Notes: generated by a model from the letters alone, not told the origin. A stretch of DNA of 64,000 bases from Capnocytophaga periodontitidis (GCF_016126015.1 NZ_JAEFDB010000003.1:124001-188000), one strand, 5' to 3'. Positions 16,315-25,198 are shown, numbered from the stretch's first letter. Numbers and translations are program-made.

Positions 16315-16334
16315 GGGCTAATGGCAATTAGCCC
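16315..16334. repeat. REP-like palindrome
   Basis: GGGCTAAT-GGCA-ATTAGCCC, flanked by GTAG and TCATAA, before the gene at 16359. Such short palindromes are common intergenic elements. It may also form a 5' leader hairpin. Confidence 0.5.
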
Positions 16335-16358
16335 TCATAAAAAATAATTGAAAAAACA

Positions 16359-16805
16359 ATGAAAACATTTCTATTAACAATATTGTGCTGTGTGAGTACT
16401 CTCACTTGGGCGCAAGAAAATAGCTTTTATCAGCAAGATTCTATTATGTTGCTCAGTCAGCTTAAAGATAAAAGTTTTAAGATAGATAAAAAAGTAACAA
16501 TTGATTGCATTCCTTCTATAGATATGCACCACTCTACTACCTATAGCAGGACAAAAGTAAAGAAGGCGTTTAGTGCTATTTTTGATGAGTTTTTCGAGAG
16601 AAAACTCAAAGAAAAAGATTTTAAGTTGTTCTATTATCCAGCTATGGATTATAATACTACACCAGAAACAGAGCATAAACTTTATGGTCTTGTTTTAAAG
16701 GAATATGATGGTAAGGTTGATGAGCTTTTGAGGATTTATTGGTTTGAAAAAAAGGATAATAACTTTTATTTTATATGGATAGAATGTGCTATTAAGAATG
16801 AATAA
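16359..16805 (+). CDS. Small secreted protein, unknown
   Basis: 148 residues with an SPI signal peptide (KTFLLTILCCVSTLTWAQ, cleavage after Ala-Gln near 19). The mature part is mixed alpha/beta, with DFKLFYYPAMDYNTTPETEHKLYG and LRIYWFEKKDNNFYFIW, and has no recognised motif. It is followed 5 bases later by a small membrane protein, so the two are likely co-expressed. Confidence 0.6.
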   Translation: MKTFLLTILCCVSTLTWAQENSFYQQDSIMLLSQLKDKSFKIDKKVTIDCIPSIDMHHSTTYSRTKVKKAFSAIFDEFFERKLKEKDFKLFYYPAMDYNTTPETEHKLYGLVLKEYDGKVDELLRIYWFEKKDNNFYFIWIECAIKNE

Positions 16806-16810
16806 TAGAA

Positions 16811-17140
16811 ATGAGAAAAGTGACTTTATTGTCGGGTATTTGGTGTTTGATTTGTGTGATAATCAACCCTTTTGTATTTTGGGAGATGTTGTTTAATAAT
16901 CTTTTGCATACAAGTGATAGTTTTAGGTATAATAATGCGGTTGAAATAATAGGGGGGACTATATTTTTTACTGCTTTTATAGTGTCACCTATATTTCTCA
17001 TATATCAAACGGTGTTGAGATTAATGCAAAAGTCTCATTATAAAGTCTTTAAAATTGTAAAAATTACTTATTTCTTTTTGTTGTTGAATGTAGTGTTTTA
17101 TAGCTTTATATATTATATTTTGAGTAACGCAACAAAATAA
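16811..17140 (+). CDS. Small three-span membrane protein, unknown
   Basis: 109 residues with hydrophobic segments about 7-27, 45-66 and 86-104. No conserved polar motif seen. It lies 5 bases after the secreted protein at 16359. Not recognised. Confidence 0.5.
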   Translation: MRKVTLLSGIWCLICVIINPFVFWEMLFNNLLHTSDSFRYNNAVEIIGGTIFFTAFIVSPIFLIYQTVLRLMQKSHYKVFKIVKITYFFLLLNVVFYSFIYYILSNATK

Positions 17141-17218
17141 AGTTTAGGAAATTAACATAATAAAAGGCTGATTTCATAATAATTTATTACTAAAATGAAA
17201 AGAAAAGAAACTTTTTTC

Positions 17219-17249
17219 TTGCAAATAAAAAATAAAAGTCGTACATTTG
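17219..17249 (+). promoter_or_regulatory. Promoter of the universal stress protein gene
   Basis: TTG (17219-17221), 20-base spacer, TACATTTG (17242-17249), 54 bases before the ATG. Confidence 0.7.
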
Positions 17250-17302
17250 CCTCATCAAACAAAAGTTTGTGGAAATGAAATAATTTAAAAAAATAGAGTC
17301 TT

Positions 17303-18136
17303 ATGAAAAACATCTTAGTAACTACCGATTTCTCTGAGAAGTCTATCGCTTCTCTTCACGTAGCAATAGAATTGGCTAAAAAACACAAAGCTAAAATCTA
17401 TTTGCTTCACGCTATAGAATTGCCACTGCGCTTAATGACCGAGAGTCAAGTATCTGTGCCCGAGGCTATGTACTTTCTCAACCTCACCAAGCAACGTTTC
17501 ACCGATCTCCGCAAAACTCTCAATACCGATGTAGAAATCCTTGATTTGGTAGAAACATCTCCTCTACCCGATGCCGTAGAAGATGTTGTGAAAAAACACC
17601 ATATCGACCTCGTGTTAATGGGTTCTAACGGTGCTTCAGGAGCTAAAGAACTCTTTATAGGTTCCAATGCCGAGAAAGTAATTCGCTCTGCTTCTGTACC
17701 CGTGTTAGTAATTAAAAATCCACACGAAAAACTCAAAATTAAACACGTTATGTTCGGTTGCGACTTCTCTAAACGATTTTTAAAACCTTTTGAAAAAGCG
17801 TTGAAATTAGCAAAACTCTTTGGTGCTAAAGTAGATTTAGTGTATGTGAATACCCCTTATCAATTCCTTACCACTCACGAAATTAACCACCGTATGCAAG
17901 AATTTCTCAAAGAAGCTGAACACGTACGTCAGCATTACGAAACTCACGTATACAACGATATTCGTGTAGAAACAGGTATTCTCAACTACGTGAAGGATAA
18001 TAAAATAGACCTTATTTGTATGTTCCCTAACGGACGCAAAGGTATCGCTCATTTCTTCAACGGCAGTATTAGTAGCGACCTTGTAAACCACTCTAATACT
18101 CCAGTGCTTACCATTAAGTTAGAAAAAGAAAAATAG
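17303..18136 (+). CDS. Two-domain universal stress protein
   Basis: 277 residues in two UspA domains. Domain 1 (about 1-145) has the ATP-binding signature GSNGASGAKELFIGSNAEK and ends in PVLVIKNPH. Domain 2 (about 148-277) starts with MFGCDFSKRFLKP and ends in SISSDLVNHSNTPVLTIKL but has a weaker nucleotide motif (FPNGRKGIAHFF). This tandem form is common in Bacteroidetes and is linked to stress survival; no ligand can be read from sequence. Own promoter upstream and an inverted-repeat terminator downstream make it monocistronic. Confidence 0.85.
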   Translation: MKNILVTTDFSEKSIASLHVAIELAKKHKAKIYLLHAIELPLRLMTESQVSVPEAMYFLNLTKQRFTDLRKTLNTDVEILDLVETSPLPDAVEDVVKKHHIDLVLMGSNGASGAKELFIGSNAEKVIRSASVPVLVIKNPHEKLKIKHVMFGCDFSKRFLKPFEKALKLAKLFGAKVDLVYVNTPYQFLTTHEINHRMQEFLKEAEHVRQHYETHVYNDIRVETGILNYVKDNKIDLICMFPNGRKGIAHFFNGSISSDLVNHSNTPVLTIKLEKEK

Positions 18137-18152
18137 TCGCTTTTGTGTTGCG

Positions 18153-18201
18153 AACTTTGCCAAAGCTTCCTGCCCGTGCGGCTCGCATCTTTGGCAAAGT
18201 T
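18153..18201 (+). terminator. Inverted repeat after the universal stress gene
   Basis: AACTTTGCCAAAG (18153-18165) pairs with CTTTGGCAAAGTT (18189-18201), with a 23-base loop and TTGTTAT after it. The outer stem is shared with the hairpin at 3424. Confidence 0.55.
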
Positions 18202-18213
18202 TGTTATAACAAA

Positions 18214-18244
18214 TTTGCTAATTTGCAAATTATTCGTATCTTTG
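18214..18244 (+). promoter_or_regulatory. Promoter of the tmRNA gene
   Basis: TTTG (18214-18217), 19-base spacer, TATCTTTG (18237-18244). It is almost identical over 38 bases to the promoter at 58064-58094. Confidence 0.75.
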
Positions 18245-18270
18245 CACCCAAATTACATAAATGAACACTT

Positions 18271-18670
18271 GGGGTCGACCGGTTTTGACAGTAAGTGGCA
18301 TTGAACAGTAAGCATACCGAGCTGTGAAATGAATGCTCGTTAATCTCTATTTCAAAATTTTAAATGGCGAGAATAACTACGCTCTTGCTGCCTAATCTGA
18401 AGTTTAGTAAGATTTCTGGCTAAGTCCCTACAAGGTAGGGAAGCGAGATGTCTCTGAAAAGCCCTTGTTGACGGCGTTTCGTATAGAGGCACCATAAAAG
18501 TCAACATCGAACCTGCAGTAAGCTTCTGCTAATGGTTCTTAATTTCAGGAAGCTAAGCGTAAAATGGGCGGTGCTCGGTCAGTTTTACGACGAAAATCAA
18601 ACGAGTACTAAGTATGTAGAAAGCTCTTTGATGACTTATTTGGACGAGAGTTCGATTCTCTCCGACTCCA
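18271..18670 (+). ncRNA. ssrA: tmRNA (trans-translation)
   Basis: Starts GGGGTCG, which pairs with CGACTCC (18663-18669) to form a 7-bp acceptor stem with a G-U at position 3. T-arm (GAGTTCGATTCTC) is near the 3' end. The tag frame GGC GAG AAT AAC TAC GCT CTT GCT GCC TAA (18366-18395) gives GENNYALAA, the Bacteroidota-type degradation tag. The CCA is not encoded after discriminator A18670. It rescues stalled ribosomes with SmpB (not in the window). Confidence 0.97.
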
Positions 18671-18790
18671 CTAAACAAGCAATAGGCAATAGATAACACG
18701 TAACAATTAGAAGTTGATAGGTTATTGGTTGCCTTTTTCTATTTTTAACCATTTACTAATTTGCTAATTCCCTAATTTGCTAATTATACC

Positions 18791-20032
18791 GTGTGGATTG
18801 TAATTCGTGAAAATATAAAAATAGCTCTCGATAGCATCCGTGGGCAACTCTTGCGCACCATCCTTACTGTGCTCATTATTGCCATCGGTATTACTGCATT
18901 GGTAGGTATCCTCAGTGTGATTACCGCTTTGCGCAATACCCTCGAAGGTAACTTCTCTTCTATGGGAGCAAACACATTTTCTATAACTCGCTATCAGTAT
19001 AGTCAGCGCGCTGAAGGCAGCGGAACTACCCAAAAACCTCATCCTTATATCACTTATCAAGAGGCAACTGCTTTCAAAGAACAGTTCAATAGTCCGTTTG
19101 CCAAAACAAGCATTTCTATAAATGTTGCTTCAGCAGCCGAAGTGAAGTACGAAAACAAAAAAACCGACCCGTTAGCGGTAGTAATAGGGGTAGATGAGTA
19201 CTATATTGGCAATTCAGGATTAGAAATAGAAGAAGGACACAATTTTAGTGATTTTGATATCCAAAACAACAGCAAAGTATGTGTCATAGGTCCCGATTTT
19301 AAGAAAACTCTCTTCAAAGATATAAATCCTATCGGAAAAACTATTTCTATACGGGGGTATAAATTCAAAGTAATAGGGGTGCTCAAAGAGCAGAGTTCTT
19401 CTTTTGGCAATTACGAAAATTTTCAAGTGTTCATTCCCTTAAATATAGCACGTGCCGCTTTTCCTGTAGATAATCCTAATTTCCAATTAAAAATAAGCGC
19501 CCAAAGTAAAGATCAGCTTGACGGCCTTGTAGACGATGCTACCATCGTGATGCGCAATCTTCGTCAGTTAGCACCTTTGCAAGAGAATAATTTTGGTATA
19601 GAGCGCAGTGACGACCTTTTGCAGCGCATAGGTAATATCACAGGTACACTCACCATTGCAGGTTTTGTAATTGGGCTTATCACTATATTAGGTTCTTCCA
19701 TAGCCTTGCTGAATATTATGCTCGTTTCAGTAACCGAACGCACTAAGGAAATAGGCATTCGCAAAGCTTTAGGAGCAAAACGCAAATCCATAATCTTACA
19801 ATTTTTTACTGAAACGCTACTTATCGCACAAATGGGAGCAGTAACGGGTATTGTGTTGGGTATTAGTTTAGGATTTGTGATAGCCAAAGCCGTAAAATTC
19901 CACTTTACTATTCCGTGGGGTGTGATAGCAATAGCTATCGTCATTGCAATAGTAGTATCTGTAATTTCAGGCTTGTACCCCGCGATGAAAGCTTCAAAAT
20001 TAAACCCTGTAGAAGCATTGAGATATGAATAA
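18791..20032 (+). CDS. MacB/FtsX-type ABC transporter permease
   Basis: 413 residues from GTG 18791. One N-terminal membrane segment (about 20-43), a long periplasmic domain (about 45-285), and three C-terminal segments around 290-315, 340-365 and 375-398, with the coupling motif KEIGIRKALGAKRKSI (about 317-332). The family works with a LolD/MacB-like ATPase in lipoprotein or macrolide/toxin export. No ATPase gene is next to it, so it must use one encoded elsewhere. AT-rich repeats lie just upstream. Confidence 0.85.
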   Translation: MWIVIRENIKIALDSIRGQLLRTILTVLIIAIGITALVGILSVITALRNTLEGNFSSMGANTFSITRYQYSQRAEGSGTTQKPHPYITYQEATAFKEQFNSPFAKTSISINVASAAEVKYENKKTDPLAVVIGVDEYYIGNSGLEIEEGHNFSDFDIQNNSKVCVIGPDFKKTLFKDINPIGKTISIRGYKFKVIGVLKEQSSSFGNYENFQVFIPLNIARAAFPVDNPNFQLKISAQSKDQLDGLVDDATIVMRNLRQLAPLQENNFGIERSDDLLQRIGNITGTLTIAGFVIGLITILGSSIALLNIMLVSVTERTKEIGIRKALGAKRKSIILQFFTETLLIAQMGAVTGIVLGISLGFVIAKAVKFHFTIPWGVIAIAIVIAIVVSVISGLYPAMKASKLNPVEALRYE

Positions 20033-20046
20033 CTAACCCCTTACCT

Positions 20047-20973
20047 ATGTTTAACAACCTCCATATAGAAAACGAACCCGTAAATATCCCGTTGCCCTAC
20101 GGCATTACCCTCACTATCAAGCGTGAGGATAAGAACCACCCTTTTGTGTCGGGTAACAAGCTCCGCAAACTCAAGTATAACATTGCTAAAGCTCAAGAGG
20201 AAGACAAAGATACCCTCCTCACCTTTGGAGGGGCTTATTCTAATCATATCGCTGCTACAGCTGCTGCGGGGCAAATTGTAGGTTTGAAAACTATAGGTGT
20301 GATTCGTGGTGATGAATTAGCTTCTAAAATAGATGTTAACCCAACGTTAAAGTTTGCTAAATCTTGCGGAATGGATTTTTGCTTTGTCAGCCGTGAGAAT
20401 TATCGCCAAAAGCATACGCCCGAATTCTTACAAAATCTCCAAAAACGCTATAGTAACAATATTTATATAGCCCCCGAAGGGGGTACTAATGCGCTGGCTG
20501 TGAGGGGTTGTGAAGAAATCCTTACCCCTGAAGATAGCGTTTTTGATGTGATATGCTGTGCAGTAGGTACCGGAGGTACTATCTCAGGACTTGTTAATTC
20601 AAGCGCTAATCACCAGAAAGTCATAGGTTTTCCTGCACTTAAAGGCGAGTTTCTCACTGATGTAATCAAGCAATATACTACCAAAACAAACTGGGAATTG
20701 ATACACGATTATAACTTCGGTGGTTATGCCAAAGTGAACGACGAATTGGTGGATTTTTTAAATGATTTTAACAGTCAAACAAAAATTTTATTAGACCCTA
20801 TATATGTAGGTAAAATGATTTTTGCTATCTTTGCCCTCTCAAAGCAAGGGTATTTTCCGCCCAATACCCGCATATTAGCCATCCACACAGGTGGTTTACA
20901 AGGAATTAAGGGCTTTAACAACGAACGAATTAAAAAACATAAAAGTATATTGAATTATGATGAAAAGATTTAG
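20047..20973 (+). CDS. D-cysteine desulfhydrase/ACC deaminase-type PLP enzyme
   Basis: 308 residues. The PLP lysine is in SGNKLRKLKYN (about 33-43), then FGGAYSNHIAATAAAG (about 60-75) and GTGGTISGLVNSS (about 178-190), typical of the fold-type II family that includes DcyD and ACC deaminase. It probably breaks a D- or cyclic amino acid to a keto acid and ammonia or sulfide. Substrate cannot be set without a model. Overlaps the next start by 17 bases. Confidence 0.8.
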   Translation: MFNNLHIENEPVNIPLPYGITLTIKREDKNHPFVSGNKLRKLKYNIAKAQEEDKDTLLTFGGAYSNHIAATAAAGQIVGLKTIGVIRGDELASKIDVNPTLKFAKSCGMDFCFVSRENYRQKHTPEFLQNLQKRYSNNIYIAPEGGTNALAVRGCEEILTPEDSVFDVICCAVGTGGTISGLVNSSANHQKVIGFPALKGEFLTDVIKQYTTKTNWELIHDYNFGGYAKVNDELVDFLNDFNSQTKILLDPIYVGKMIFAIFALSKQGYFPPNTRILAIHTGGLQGIKGFNNERIKKHKSILNYDEKI

Positions 20974-22060
20974 TTTACTATTACTATTTCTCTTTATAAT
21001 ATCATCTTGCTCTGAACAGCATTATAGGAATGGGAAAAATTCTCACTCCGTGATCTATCGTGGGCAACGACCTACACCACGTATGGACGTCAAAAAACCT
21101 ACCCATTCAGAGCTCGCTCAAAGGAATAAAGCCTTGATGGATTCAAAACTCAATCGCAAGGATTTTATGGAAGACGATTTCCACGAAGTACCTCCTGCTC
21201 TCCAAGTGACAGAAGCGGTAACTCAAAAGTATATTGGAGATTACAAAGATATTGCTATGGTCGAAATGCAGCGCTATAACATTCCTGCAAGTATCACATT
21301 GGCACAAGGTATCTTAGAAAGTGGCTCTGGGCAAGGTCGCTTGGCACGCTATGGCAATAACCATTTCGGTATCAAATGCCACGCTACTTGGAACGGCAAA
21401 ACAATTACTCACGACGACGATGAGAAAAGTGAGTGCTTCCGCCGTTATAAATATGCTTACGAATCTTTTGAAGACCACTCTCAATTCTTAGTAAAACGCG
21501 GTAGATATAGCTCCTTGTTCGAGTTAGACCCTACCGATTACGAATCGTGGGCGCACGGACTCAAAAAAGCAGGCTACGCTACCGATCCTGCCTATGCTAA
21601 AAAACTGATTGCCCTTATCAAGAAATTTAACCTGCATCTGTACGACAATCAAGTGATTGCAATGAAAGGAACAGAACTCAAAATGCCTAATACCGATGTC
21701 ATTGCTACACCTACACCTAAAATTGCAGCAAAAGAAACTACTCAACCAGCTGTTAAAGAAATAGCTAAACCAACAGTCAAAGAAACACCTAAGCCGGTAG
21801 TTAAAGAAACGCCTAAAGTCATAGCTAAAGCTGAAACAACTAAAGTGCCTGCTGCTAAATCTGCTTCAGCAACAGCTAAAGAAAGTCCTATCAAAAAAGA
21901 TGCAATTGCACAAGTGTTTTATCAAGTGCAAACAGGCGATACTTTATATAAAATAGCACGCGAACAACAAGTGCCAGTACAACAACTGATGAAACTCAAC
22001 AATTTTGATGATGTAGCTAGTAGCAATCTGAAAGTAGGACAACAAATCCGTGTAAACTAA
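20957..22060 (+). CDS. Glucosaminidase-LysM lipoprotein
   Basis: 367 residues. Lipoprotein signal with SSC (Cys about 18). A glucosaminidase (FlgJ/Lyz4-like) domain about 82-225 with LAQGILESGSGQGRLARYGN, NHFGIKCHATWNGKT and DYESWAHGLKKAGYAT. A Lys/Pro/Thr-rich linker with repeats of KETPKPVVKETPK. A C-terminal LysM (YQVQTGDTLYKIAREQQVPV, about 320-365). Likely an outer-membrane-anchored peptidoglycan hydrolase for growth or division. Co-transcribed with the PLP gene and prmC (ends TAATG with the next start). Confidence 0.88.
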   Translation: MMKRFSLLLLFLFIISSCSEQHYRNGKNSHSVIYRGQRPTPRMDVKKPTHSELAQRNKALMDSKLNRKDFMEDDFHEVPPALQVTEAVTQKYIGDYKDIAMVEMQRYNIPASITLAQGILESGSGQGRLARYGNNHFGIKCHATWNGKTITHDDDEKSECFRRYKYAYESFEDHSQFLVKRGRYSSLFELDPTDYESWAHGLKKAGYATDPAYAKKLIALIKKFNLHLYDNQVIAMKGTELKMPNTDVIATPTPKIAAKETTQPAVKEIAKPTVKETPKPVVKETPKVIAKAETTKVPAAKSASATAKESPIKKDAIAQVFYQVQTGDTLYKIAREQQVPVQQLMKLNNFDDVASSNLKVGQQIRVN

Positions 22061-22923
22061 TGACTTTTGCCGAATTGAAAGCGCATATTCACAATAGTTT
22101 ACAATCTTTGTATCCTAAGAGTGAAATCAATTCTTTTTATTTTATCTTGTTAGAACATTATGGTAATTATACTACAGCCGAGGTATTAGCCAATGTTAGT
22201 ACTCAGCTCACTGATAATATAACAAAAGCGATACAACAAGCGATTACAGAATTACAAACAGCTAAACCCATACAATACATTTTGGGCGAAACTGAGTTCT
22301 TCTCTAATCGTTTTTTTGTAGATGAGAATGTCCTCATACCCCGACCCGAAACCGAAGAATTAGTGGATTGGGTATTGCAAACCTATCCTGATAAAACCTA
22401 TCCATTACATATTTTAGATGTAGGTACGGGCAGTGGTTGTATTGCCATTTCATTGGCAAAAGCCTTGCCTGAGGCACAGGTAACTGCTATAGATGTTTCG
22501 CCTAAAGCCATAGCAGTGGCACAGCGCAATGCCGAGCACAACGGAATAAAAGTTCAGTTTTTACAACGAGATATTTTGCAAACCGAAACCTTGCCCGAGA
22601 AGTACGATATAATCATTTCTAACCCCCCCTATGTGCGTGAGTTAGAAAAAAATGAAATGCATAGCAATGTGCTCAACTATGAACCTCATTTAGCTCTTTT
22701 TGTCCCCGATGATCGCCCACTGTTGTTCTATGAGCAAATAGCTACTCTCGCTCAGCAATATCTGAAGCCTAAAGGCAGACTGTTTTTTGAGATTAATCAG
22801 TATTTAGCAGCCGAAATGCAAGTGATGTTAGCACAGAAAAACTTTACTGAAATTACCCTTCGTCAAGACCTTTCTGCTAATGATCGTATGCTTTGCGCTC
22901 GCACCTTTACCAAAGTTAAATAA
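22060..22923 (+). CDS. prmC: Peptide chain release factor N5-glutamine methyltransferase
   Basis: 287 residues. N-terminal helical domain for the release factor, then the SAM-binding methyltransferase: DVGTGSGCIAISLA (about 120-133), AIDVSP, and the catalytic NPPY (about 188-191). It methylates the Gln of the GGQ motif of RF1/RF2. The ATG overlaps the upstream stop (TAATG), so coupling with the glucosaminidase is expected. Confidence 0.95.
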   Translation: MTFAELKAHIHNSLQSLYPKSEINSFYFILLEHYGNYTTAEVLANVSTQLTDNITKAIQQAITELQTAKPIQYILGETEFFSNRFFVDENVLIPRPETEELVDWVLQTYPDKTYPLHILDVGTGSGCIAISLAKALPEAQVTAIDVSPKAIAVAQRNAEHNGIKVQFLQRDILQTETLPEKYDIIISNPPYVRELEKNEMHSNVLNYEPHLALFVPDDRPLLFYEQIATLAQQYLKPKGRLFFEINQYLAAEMQVMLAQKNFTEITLRQDLSANDRMLCARTFTKVK

Positions 22924-23133
22924 TATCAGTTCAATATAACAGAAAATTGATTTACAGCAATATAACACAATATATTCACAAAAAAATCACCGTCAGGTGA
23001 AAATTCGTGAAATTACTTACCTCGAACTCACATTAAATAAACTCCGATAACTCTGAGAATACTGAGACCTCCAAGATCTCTGATACTCAGAGAACTCCCA
23101 TCCCATAGAACTCAATACCCTTACTGTTTAAAA
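22924..23133. other. Gene-free spacer with small hairpins
   Basis: AT-rich with one perfect hairpin (TCACC-GTCA-GGTGA, 22987-23000) and a CTCTGAG...CTCAGAG inverted repeat near 23053-23095. No reading frame worth reporting. The tRNA promoter begins at its end. Confidence 0.5.
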
Positions 23134-23164
23134 TTTGGTATTTCAAAAAAAAGTATTACCTTTG
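23134..23164 (+). promoter_or_regulatory. Promoter of tRNA-Arg
   Basis: TTTG (23134-23137), 19-base spacer, TACCTTTG (23157-23164), 17 bases before the tRNA. It may also serve the HU/SPOR gene 22 bases after the tRNA. Confidence 0.7.
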
Positions 23165-23181
23165 CCGAAAATTACTAAGTG

Positions 23182-23253
23182 GGTCTTGTAGTTCAACGGA
23201 TAGAATAGAAGTTTCCTAAACTTTTGATCCAAGTTCGATTCTTGGCAGGACCA
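23182..23253 (+). tRNA. tRNA-Arg(CCU)
   Basis: Acceptor GGTCTTG pairs with CAGGACC. The anticodon stem GAAGT/ACTTT holds loop TTCCTAA with CCT at 23215-23217. T-arm CCAAG-TTCGATT-CTTGG. The CCA end is not encoded. It reads AGG codons. Confidence 0.93.
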
Positions 23254-23275
23254 CTTGTTTTAATCAGTAAAGATT

Positions 23276-24607
23276 ATGAAAGATTTAAACGTATACATCG
23301 AAGAGTTGCTCTACAAACACCAATGCGTGATTATCCCTAAGTTTGGAGCATTCATCTCTAATAGAAAATCAGCCAAAATGGCTGATGATAAGACTTTTGA
23401 CCCCCCTAAACGCGAGCTGAGCTTCAATGCAAGCCTCAATTCTAACGACGGATTGCTGATGAAATATGTCTCTGAACAATCAGGTATCGACTATAAACTC
23501 GTTGAAGACTATGTAAATCTCGCTGTTGAAGGTTGGAAACGCATCTTACAGCAAGAACAACCTTTGGTGTTAGACAGAATCGGTACTTTGCGCCAAACTC
23601 GTGAAGGCCGTGTGTCTTTTGAACCAGCTAACGAAGTAAACTACCTTACCGATTCTTTCGGTATGGGACCTTTTGTGCCTCACGAAGTCCCTACTGCCGA
23701 CCTCCAAATTGCTGAAAATCAAATTAAACCTACAATCGATCCTGAGTCAATTCTCCCTCCTGAAGAGAAATCTCTCGCCGCTATTGAAAGCCCTATTTCA
23801 CAACCAGCACCTCCTGTAGAGCCTATTTCTCAACCCGAAGTAGAAAATATAGTCCCTCCTAAGCCTACTGTAAATAAAAAGAAATTCAAACTGCGCCCTT
23901 ATATCAAATATACAGCAGTAGCAATGTTAGGATTGGCAATATTGGCCTATGGTGCCTATGCTTTGTTTAGTGAAAAACTCGCTAATGGCAGCTCCGATGA
24001 ACAACAATATGTGGTAACCGATAGTTTGGTGCAAGAACGTTTAAACCAGCAACTTAGTGAAGCAGCGGTATTTACTCCACCTATCACTATGCCCGTAATC
24101 AACCTTACCCCAGAAAAAGGTAAGGCAAAACCTGAATCTAAACCTAAAACGGTTACTGAATCACCTAAACCTACAAGAACAGAACCTACACCAACCTCAA
24201 AACCTACACAAACTACAGCAGGTACTAAACCTACACAAACCACCACAGGTACTAAACCTACACAAACCACCACAGGTACTAAACCTACACAAACTACAGC
24301 AGGTACCAAACCTGCTAACACGAACACTCCAAGTGCACCTAACCGACCTTCACCTTTGGCTAACAAAAAATACCAAGTGATTGCAGGAGCTTTTAGTTCC
24401 GAGAAAAACGCTCAGGCTCGTGTACAACAACTTAGAAAAATAGGATACCCTAATGCTTTCGTCTTAGGTGTAAACGCCAAAGGTCTATACCAAGTGAGCT
24501 ATGGTGGTTTCGACTCTGTCGATGAAGCAAGACTACAACAACGCGAAGTACAAGCTTCTAAACAAGAGAAAAAACTCGACGGCGGATGGATACTCACTCA
24601 ACCCTAA
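23276..24607 (+). CDS. HU-like/SPOR fusion membrane protein
   Basis: 443 residues. Two N-terminal HU/CCDC81-type domains (VYIEELLYKHQCVIIPKFGA and GWKRILQQEQPLVLDRIGTL, residues 1-125), a Pro-rich linker, one membrane segment (about 202-221), a Thr/Pro repeat (KPTQTTAGT x4) and a SPOR domain (KYQVIAGAFSSEKNAQARVQ, about 365-440). Such proteins are Bacteroidetes-specific; SPOR binds denuded septal peptidoglycan and the HU-like domain faces the cytoplasm, so a chromosome-to-division-site link is a reasonable inference. The gene follows tRNA-Arg. Confidence 0.8.
   Translation: MKDLNVYIEELLYKHQCVIIPKFGAFISNRKSAKMADDKTFDPPKRELSFNASLNSNDGLLMKYVSEQSGIDYKLVEDYVNLAVEGWKRILQQEQPLVLDRIGTLRQTREGRVSFEPANEVNYLTDSFGMGPFVPHEVPTADLQIAENQIKPTIDPESILPPEEKSLAAIESPISQPAPPVEPISQPEVENIVPPKPTVNKKKFKLRPYIKYTAVAMLGLAILAYGAYALFSEKLANGSSDEQQYVVTDSLVQERLNQQLSEAAVFTPPITMPVINLTPEKGKAKPESKPKTVTESPKPTRTEPTPTSKPTQTTAGTKPTQTTTGTKPTQTTTGTKPTQTTAGTKPANTNTPSAPNRPSPLANKKYQVIAGAFSSEKNAQARVQQLRKIGYPNAFVLGVNAKGLYQVSYGGFDSVDEARLQQREVQASKQEKKLDGGWILTQP
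24200..24307 (+). repeat. 27-base minisatellite (4 copies)
   Basis: Four nearly identical 27-base units encode KPTQTTAGT or KPTQTTTGT inside the linker of the HU/SPOR gene. A change in copy number keeps frame and would alter linker length. Confidence 0.85.
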
Positions 24608-24611
24608 AAAA

Positions 24612-25139
24612 ATGATACCATATAAGAAAACCCCTTCTGATTCACGTACTATACTCACCGACCTCGTACTACCTGGCGAAACCAATCACCTGAACGCTAT
24701 GTTCGGGGGTGAGCTCCTCGCTCGTATGGATAGAGCCGCAAGTATAGCCTCTCAGCGCCACTCAGGTCGTGCTACGGTTACCGTATCAGTAAACCACGTC
24801 GCTTTCACCCATAGCATACGCGTCGGGAGTATCGTAACTGTTGAAGCGGCTATCTCACGCGCATTCTCTTCTTCTATGGAAGTGTATATAGATGTGTGGA
24901 TGGAAAATACCTATGGCGAACGCACTAAAGCTACCGAGGCGATCTACTCGTTTGTCGCGGTCGACGAAAATGGTCGCCCCGTAAAAGTACCCGAATTAGA
25001 ACCCGAAACCGAGCTTGAAAAAGAACGTTTCAAAGGCGCTTTGCAACGTCGCCAACTCAGCCTCGTAATCGCTGGTAAATTGAGCCCTCACGATGCTACC
25101 GAGCTCAAAGCCCTATTCACCGAGTTAGAAAATAGTTGA
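24612..25139 (+). CDS. Acyl-CoA thioesterase (hotdog fold)
   Basis: 175 residues from ATG 24612 (a longer upstream frame would overlap the previous gene by over 100 bases). Hotdog domain with LPGETNHLNAMFGGELLARM (about 19-38), VSVNHVAFTHSIRVGSIVT and SMEVYIDVWMEN, followed by a short charged tail. Similar to YciA/BACH-type enzymes that hydrolyse medium or long acyl-CoAs. The asparagine/aspartate-containing NAMFGGELLAR is the expected active-site region. A terminator follows directly. Confidence 0.85.
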   Translation: MIPYKKTPSDSRTILTDLVLPGETNHLNAMFGGELLARMDRAASIASQRHSGRATVTVSVNHVAFTHSIRVGSIVTVEAAISRAFSSSMEVYIDVWMENTYGERTKATEAIYSFVAVDENGRPVKVPELEPETELEKERFKGALQRRQLSLVIAGKLSPHDATELKALFTELENS

Positions 25140-25151
25140 TGTAATAGCAAG

Positions 25152-25179
25152 AACCGCCACTGTAAAAAGGCGGTTTTTT
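25152..25179 (+). terminator. Terminator after the thioesterase
   Basis: AACCGCC (25152-25158) pairs with GGCGGTT (25169-25175), then TTTTC. Confidence 0.85.
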
Positions 25180-25198
25180 CTCTTAAAAACAAATAAAA

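Noticed and set aside
23182-23253. tRNA-Arg as an integration site
   Set aside because: No integrase, no direct repeat of the tRNA 3' end, and housekeeping genes follow.
23956-24366. Minus-strand GV-rich frame in the repeat region
   Set aside because: It is the reverse complement of the Thr/Pro repeat of the HU/SPOR gene.
24501-24611. Earlier start of the thioesterase gene
   Set aside because: It would overlap the coding end of the SPOR gene, and the extra residues do not resemble a signal or a domain.
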